Part shown: piece after piece, positions 4,464-6,941 of the stretch
Position numbering within the stretch: position 1 is the first letter of the stretch
Layout: each line of letters opens with the position of its first letter
Source of the DNA: Trebonia sp.
GTDB lineage: Bacteria > Actinomycetota > Actinomycetes > Streptosporangiales > Streptosporangiaceae
Direction of reading: 5' to 3'
Length of the DNA: 6,941 nucleotides
NCBI GenBank assembly: GCA_030038035.1
Contig: JASHPP010000114.1
Span: forward strand, 1 to 6,941
Notes under the pieces: generated by a model
Databases searched by the model: none
What the model saw: only the letters and a program-made list of their open reading frames with translations
What the model was told of the DNA's origin: nothing
Made by a program: the position numbers and the translations under genes

Positions 4464-5980
4464 CGGCGCTTTCAGTCTGCGGGGTGTGGAAGTCCTACGC
4501 GAGCACCGTGGTGCTCCGCGGCGTCTCGCTCACGGTGCAGCCAGGGTCGCTGACCGCGATCCTCGGCGCCTCAGGCGCCGGGAAGACGACGCTGCTGCGG
4601 GTCATCGCCGGGTTCGAGGCCGTCGACGCGGGGACGGTCACGCTCGCCGGGCTGCGCGTGGAGGACGGGCGCAGGCGGGTGCCGCCGGAGCGCCGCCAGA
4701 TCGGGTACGTGCCGCAGGACGGCGCGCTGTTCCCGCACCTGACCGTGCGCGGCAACGTGGCGTTCGCGCTGCCGAGGCGGTCGCGCAGAGATCCGTGGGT
4801 CGACGAGCTGCTTGCCCTGGTCGGGCTCTCCGAGCTCGCCAGCCGTTATCCGCACGAGCTGTCAGGCGGCCAGCAGCAGCGGGTCGCGATATCGCGCGCG
4901 CTGGCGCCCCGCCCCCGGCTCGTGCTGCTCGACGAGCCGTTCGCCTCGCTGGACGCCAGCCTGCGGGCAACCGTCCGGGCCGACGTCATCGGCGCGCTGC
5001 GCGCCACCGGGACGACCGCGGTCCTGGTCAGCCATGACCAGGACGAGGCGCTGTCGGTGGCCGACTACGTCGCGGTCTTGCGGGACGGCGTCATCACGCA
5101 GTCGGGCACGCCGCGTTCGGTGTACTCGGGGCCGGCCGACCCGTGGACGGCGGGCTTCCTCGGGACCGCGAACCTGCTGCCCGGGGTGCTGGCGGCCGGG
5201 CCGGCCGGCGCGGCGGGGGTGCGGACCGCGCTTGGCTGGCACGAGCTGCGCGATTCGGCGCAGCTCGCGGGGGCGGCTGGCGCGGTGACCGTGCTCATCA
5301 GGCCCGAGCAGATCGCGCTGTCCCCAGTCGCCGCGCCCGCCTCAGGTGGTTCCCGCGCCGGCGCGCTCCCCGCCGGCGCGATCACCGGCCAGGTCAGGCA
5401 GACGCGGTACCACGGGCACGACGCGCTCATCGCCATCGACGTCGGCGAGGCCGGCACGGTGCAGGTGCGCACGCTGGGCGGCGAGCCGCCCGCGCCCGCG
5501 ACGCGGGTGAGCGTGGCGGTAAGCGGACCGGTCACCGCCTGGTTCGATGAGCCCGATGCCCCGGCCGGGGCGCCAGGGGCGCCAGGGGCGCCAGGGGCCG
5601 TCGCGGCGCGGAATCGGCAAGGTAGCGTCTTATCATGCGACTTGGGGTACTGGACATCGGCTCCAACACGGTTCACCTGCTGGTGGTCGACGCATACCCA
5701 GGGGCGCGCCCGCTCCCGGCGTTCTCCCACAAGGTCGAGCTTTCCCTCGCCGCCCACCTCGAGCCGGACAAGACGCTGTCGCGTGAGGGGGAGGAACGGC
5801 TCACCTGCGTGGTGTCGGAGGCGATGCGGATCGCCGAGGACAAGGGCGTCGAGGAGTTCATCGCCTTCGCCACGTCGGCGGTCCGCGACGCGAGCAACTC
5901 CGACCGGGTGCTCGCGCGCGTCCAGGAACAGACGGGGGCGCGGATCAGGGTGCTGTCTGGCGAGAACGAGGCACGGCTGA
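4460..5980 (+). CDS. fbpC: FbpC-type Fe3+ ABC transporter ATP-binding protein, 3' end disrupted
   Basis: This is the cytoplasmic ATPase subunit that powers an importer, most like those for ferric iron. Walker A is GASGAGKTT (36-44), the Q-loop [12 protein letters not shown] (83-94) is of the FbpC type, the signature is LSGGQQQR (134-141), Walker B LVLLDEP (154-160), the D-loop SLD (163-165) and the switch His192. A TOBE domain lies at about 276-360 ([11 protein letters not shown] to VSGPVTAW). All catalytic residues are intact. Start is GTG 4460 with GGAGG six bases before it; it overlaps the upstream remnant as GTGA. The oddity is the end: homology stops near residue 365, yet the frame lacks a stop until 5980, giving 506 residues instead of the usual about 350 and overlapping ppx by 346 bases in another frame. 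A TAG at 5623-5625 in the +1-residue frame would end the gene before ppx if one base is missing between about 5551 and 5622. No permease gene is in the window, so it may be an orphan subunit. Confidence 0.85.
   Translation: MTALSVCGVWKSYASTVVLRGVSLTVQPGSLTAILGASGAGKTTLLRVIAGFEAVDAGTVTLAGLRVEDGRRRVPPERRQIGYVPQDGALFPHLTVRGNVAFALPRRSRRDPWVDELLALVGLSELASRYPHELSGGQQQRVAISRALAPRPRLVLLDEPFASLDASLRATVRADVIGALRATGTTAVLVSHDQDEALSVADYVAVLRDGVITQSGTPRSVYSGPADPWTAGFLGTANLLPGVLAAGPAGAAGVRTALGWHELRDSAQLAGAAGAVTVLIRPEQIALSPVAAPASGGSRAGALPAGAITGQVRQTRYHGHDALIAIDVGEAGTVQVRTLGGEPPAPATRVSVAVSGPVTAWFDEPDAPAGAPGAPGAPGAVAARNRQGSVLSCDLGYWTSAPTRFTCWWSTHTQGRARSRRSPTRSSFPSPPTSSRTRRCRVRGRNGSPAWCRRRCGSPRTRASRSSSPSPRRRSATRATPTGCSRASRNRRGRGSGCCLARTRHG
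5567..5598 (+). repeat. 9-bp tandem repeat encoding Gly-Ala-Pro at the ATPase 3' end
   Basis: GGGGCGCCA is repeated three times (5567-5575, 5576-5584, 5585-5593) plus a partial copy GGGGC. In the ATPase frame it reads Gly-Ala-Pro three times. The unit is a multiple of three, so copy-number change would not shift frame, but its G and C runs are slippage-prone and lie exactly where the frame appears to be lost. Confidence 0.85.
5623..5628 (+). promoter_or_regulatory. Possible -10 box giving a leaderless ppx mRNA
   Basis: TAGCGT fits TANNNT and ends exactly six bases before the ATG at 5635, as expected for transcription starting on the A of the start codon. The nearest Shine-Dalgarno-like AAGG is 12 bases from the ATG, too far. 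Its first three bases also form the TAG that would end the ATPase gene if its frame were restored. No -35 was recognised. Confidence 0.35.
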
Positions 5981-6573
5981 CGTTCCTGGCCGCCCGCCGG
6001 TGGTACGGCTGGTCGTCCGGGCGGCAGCTCGTCATCGACATCGGCGGCGGCTCGCTGGAGATGGCCGCCGGGCAGGACGAGGAGGCGGACGCGGTGACGT
6101 CCCTCCCGCTCGGCGCCGGCCGTCTCACCAGGGACTGGCTGCCCGACGACCCGCCGTCGCCCGACGAGGTGCGCGCGGTGCGCAGGCACGTGCGGGCGGA
6201 GATCGCCCGCCACGCCGGGGGCCTGCTGCGCGGCGGCACGGTCGATCACGTGGTCGGCACGTCCAAGACGTTCCGGCAGCTGGCCAGGATCGCCGGCGCG
6301 GCGCCCTCGAACGAGGGATTCTACGTAAAGCGATTCCTCAAGCACACCGACGTCGTCATGTGGGCCGAGCGCCTTGCCGCCATGGACGGCGCCGAGCGCG
6401 CCAGGCTGCCCGGGGTTTCCGAAGGCAGGGCGCTGCAGCTGCTCGCGGGAGCCATCGTGGCCGACGGGGTGATGGACCTGATGGGCGTGGCCCAACTGGA
6501 GATCTGCCCGTGGGCGCTGCGCGAGGGGGTCATCCTCAAGCGGCTGGACGTGCTCGCCGAACCGGCGCCATAG
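5635..6573 (+). CDS. ppx: Exopolyphosphatase, Ppx/GppA family (short two-domain form)
   Basis: The enzyme removes terminal phosphates from inorganic polyphosphate and, in this family, may also hydrolyse pppGpp to ppGpp. It thus links phosphate reserves with the stringent response in the cytosol. The ASKHA fold is clear: phosphate-1 motif DIGSNT (7-12), ATSAVRDA (79-86), LSGENEARL (107-115) with the acidic residues where the family's catalytic glutamate lies, phosphate-2 motif DIGGGSLE (135-142), and [17 protein letters not shown] (158-174). Near the C-terminus is [10 protein letters not shown] (289-298). At 312 residues it lacks the C-terminal domains of E. coli PPX (about 510 residues) and closely resembles the mycobacterial PPX1 type (Rv0496), which acts on short polyphosphate. 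ATG 5635 places DIGSNT at the normal position. It follows the ATPase gene with no gap and ends 3 bases before a strong hairpin. Nothing shows co-regulation with iron. Confidence 0.95.
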   Translation: MRLGVLDIGSNTVHLLVVDAYPGARPLPAFSHKVELSLAAHLEPDKTLSREGEERLTCVVSEAMRIAEDKGVEEFIAFATSAVRDASNSDRVLARVQEQTGARIRVLSGENEARLTFLAARRWYGWSSGRQLVIDIGGGSLEMAAGQDEEADAVTSLPLGAGRLTRDWLPDDPPSPDEVRAVRRHVRAEIARHAGGLLRGGTVDHVVGTSKTFRQLARIAGAAPSNEGFYVKRFLKHTDVVMWAERLAAMDGAERARLPGVSEGRALQLLAGAIVADGVMDLMGVAQLEICPWALREGVILKRLDVLAEPAP

Positions 6574-6576
6574 CAG

Positions 6577-6622
6577 GCGGCTGGCGGCACGCCCGATCCG
6601 GATCGGATGTGCCGCCAGCCGC
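6577..6622. terminator. Hairpin terminator between ppx and the convergent gene
   Basis: GCGGCTGGCGGCAC (6577-6590) pairs perfectly over 14 bases with GTGCCGCCAGCCGC (6609-6622). The 18-base loop contains a second perfect palindrome, CCGATCCGGATCGG, which could extend the structure. It begins three bases past the ppx stop and lies 34 bases from the stop of the convergent reading frame, so it can serve both strands. No T tract follows, as is common for actinobacterial terminators. Confidence 0.75.
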
Positions 6623-6655
6623 GCTGACGCTAGCCGCTGCCCTGCGGCGTGGTTG

Positions 6656-6941
6656 TCACGGCATCATTCGGATGCCCTCGGTGGGCTCGTCCGGGTCGAT
6701 GAGCCCGGTGCGGCCCGGGTCCCGCTTCCCGTCCCTGTCCGTGCCCAGGGCATCGCCGAGCCCGGAACCCGAGGGGTACGTGCCCGGCACCGACGGACCG
6801 GGGCGAGGGGGACCGCTCGGCATCGGCATGGGCGGACGTGGCGCGCCGTCCGGCAGCGAGCCGCCGCCCAGCCGGCCCGTGCCGCTCGCCAGGCCGGGCG
6901 ACGGCGGAACGCCGCCCGGGCGTCCTGCGGGAGCGTGCCCG
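6656..6941 (-). CDS. C-terminal part of a Pro/Gly-rich protein of unknown function (cut by window end)
   Basis: On the minus strand a frame is open from the window edge to TGA at 6656-6658, 94 residues, with nearly all third positions G or C. It is rich in Pro and Gly (such as PRPPMPMPSGPPRPGP) and then acidic and charged: GTDRDGKRDPGRTGLIDPDE, ending GIRMMP. That looks like a disordered, surface or linker C-terminus; no domain is recognised and I assign no function. The convergent layout with ppx across a shared hairpin supports it. A plus-strand frame from ATG 6672 shares the same third codon positions and is also open, so strand choice rests on the charged C-terminus, the position of the hairpin and the lack of a Shine-Dalgarno on the plus strand. 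Confidence 0.5.
   Translation of the reverse strand, partial: GHAPAGRPGGVPPSPGLASGTGRLGGGSLPDGAPRPPMPMPSGPPRPGPSVPGTYPSGSGLGDALGTDRDGKRDPGRTGLIDPDEPTEGIRMMP

Noticed and set aside
5065..6495. Minus-strand frame of 476 codons opposite fbpC and ppx
   Set aside because: Antisense shadow spanning two well-recognised genes; no motif in its product.

Overview
The window is very GC-rich, and its codons almost always end in G or C. The exopolyphosphatase it carries is the short, two-domain kind typical of mycobacteria and their relatives. Several genes lack a Shine-Dalgarno and have a -10-like hexamer six or seven bases before the start codon. Together these suggest a high-GC actinomycete chromosome or contig. 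The exact genus cannot be told from the sequence.

Left edge (1-633): the window opens inside the end of a CRISPR array. There is the 3' tail of one repeat, two perfect 36-bp repeats and two 35-bp spacers, with no cas gene in view. About 480 bases without a gene follow, holding a short GC-rich tandem repeat and an AT-rich patch.

Minus-strand block (634-4036): three genes run leftwards with gaps of 42 and 31 bases. In transcription order they are an FAD-dependent amine/amino-acid oxidoreductase of the DAO/PuuB type, a multi-pass membrane protein whose C-terminus looks like an ion-channel pore with no canonical selectivity filter, and a stand-alone catalytic domain of the cobalamin-independent methionine synthase (MetE) family with all four zinc ligands. 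The spacing would allow an operon, but a shared pathway is not evident.

Plus-strand block (4158-6573): a 17/19 match to the DtxR/IdeR iron box stands before an open frame that looks like the leftover core of an Fe3+-binding protein gene. That frame ends in a GTGA overlap with an FbpC-type ABC ATPase gene. The usual binding-protein and permease genes are missing, so this looks like an iron-regulated fbpABC operon collapsed by an internal deletion. The ATPase frame then has no stop and runs 346 bases into ppx, which follows in another frame, so its 3' end probably carries a frameshift. The ppx gene encodes an exopolyphosphatase and appears to start leaderless. It ends in a strong hairpin.

Right edge (6574-6941): past that hairpin a convergent, Pro/Gly-rich reading frame of unknown function is cut by the window end.
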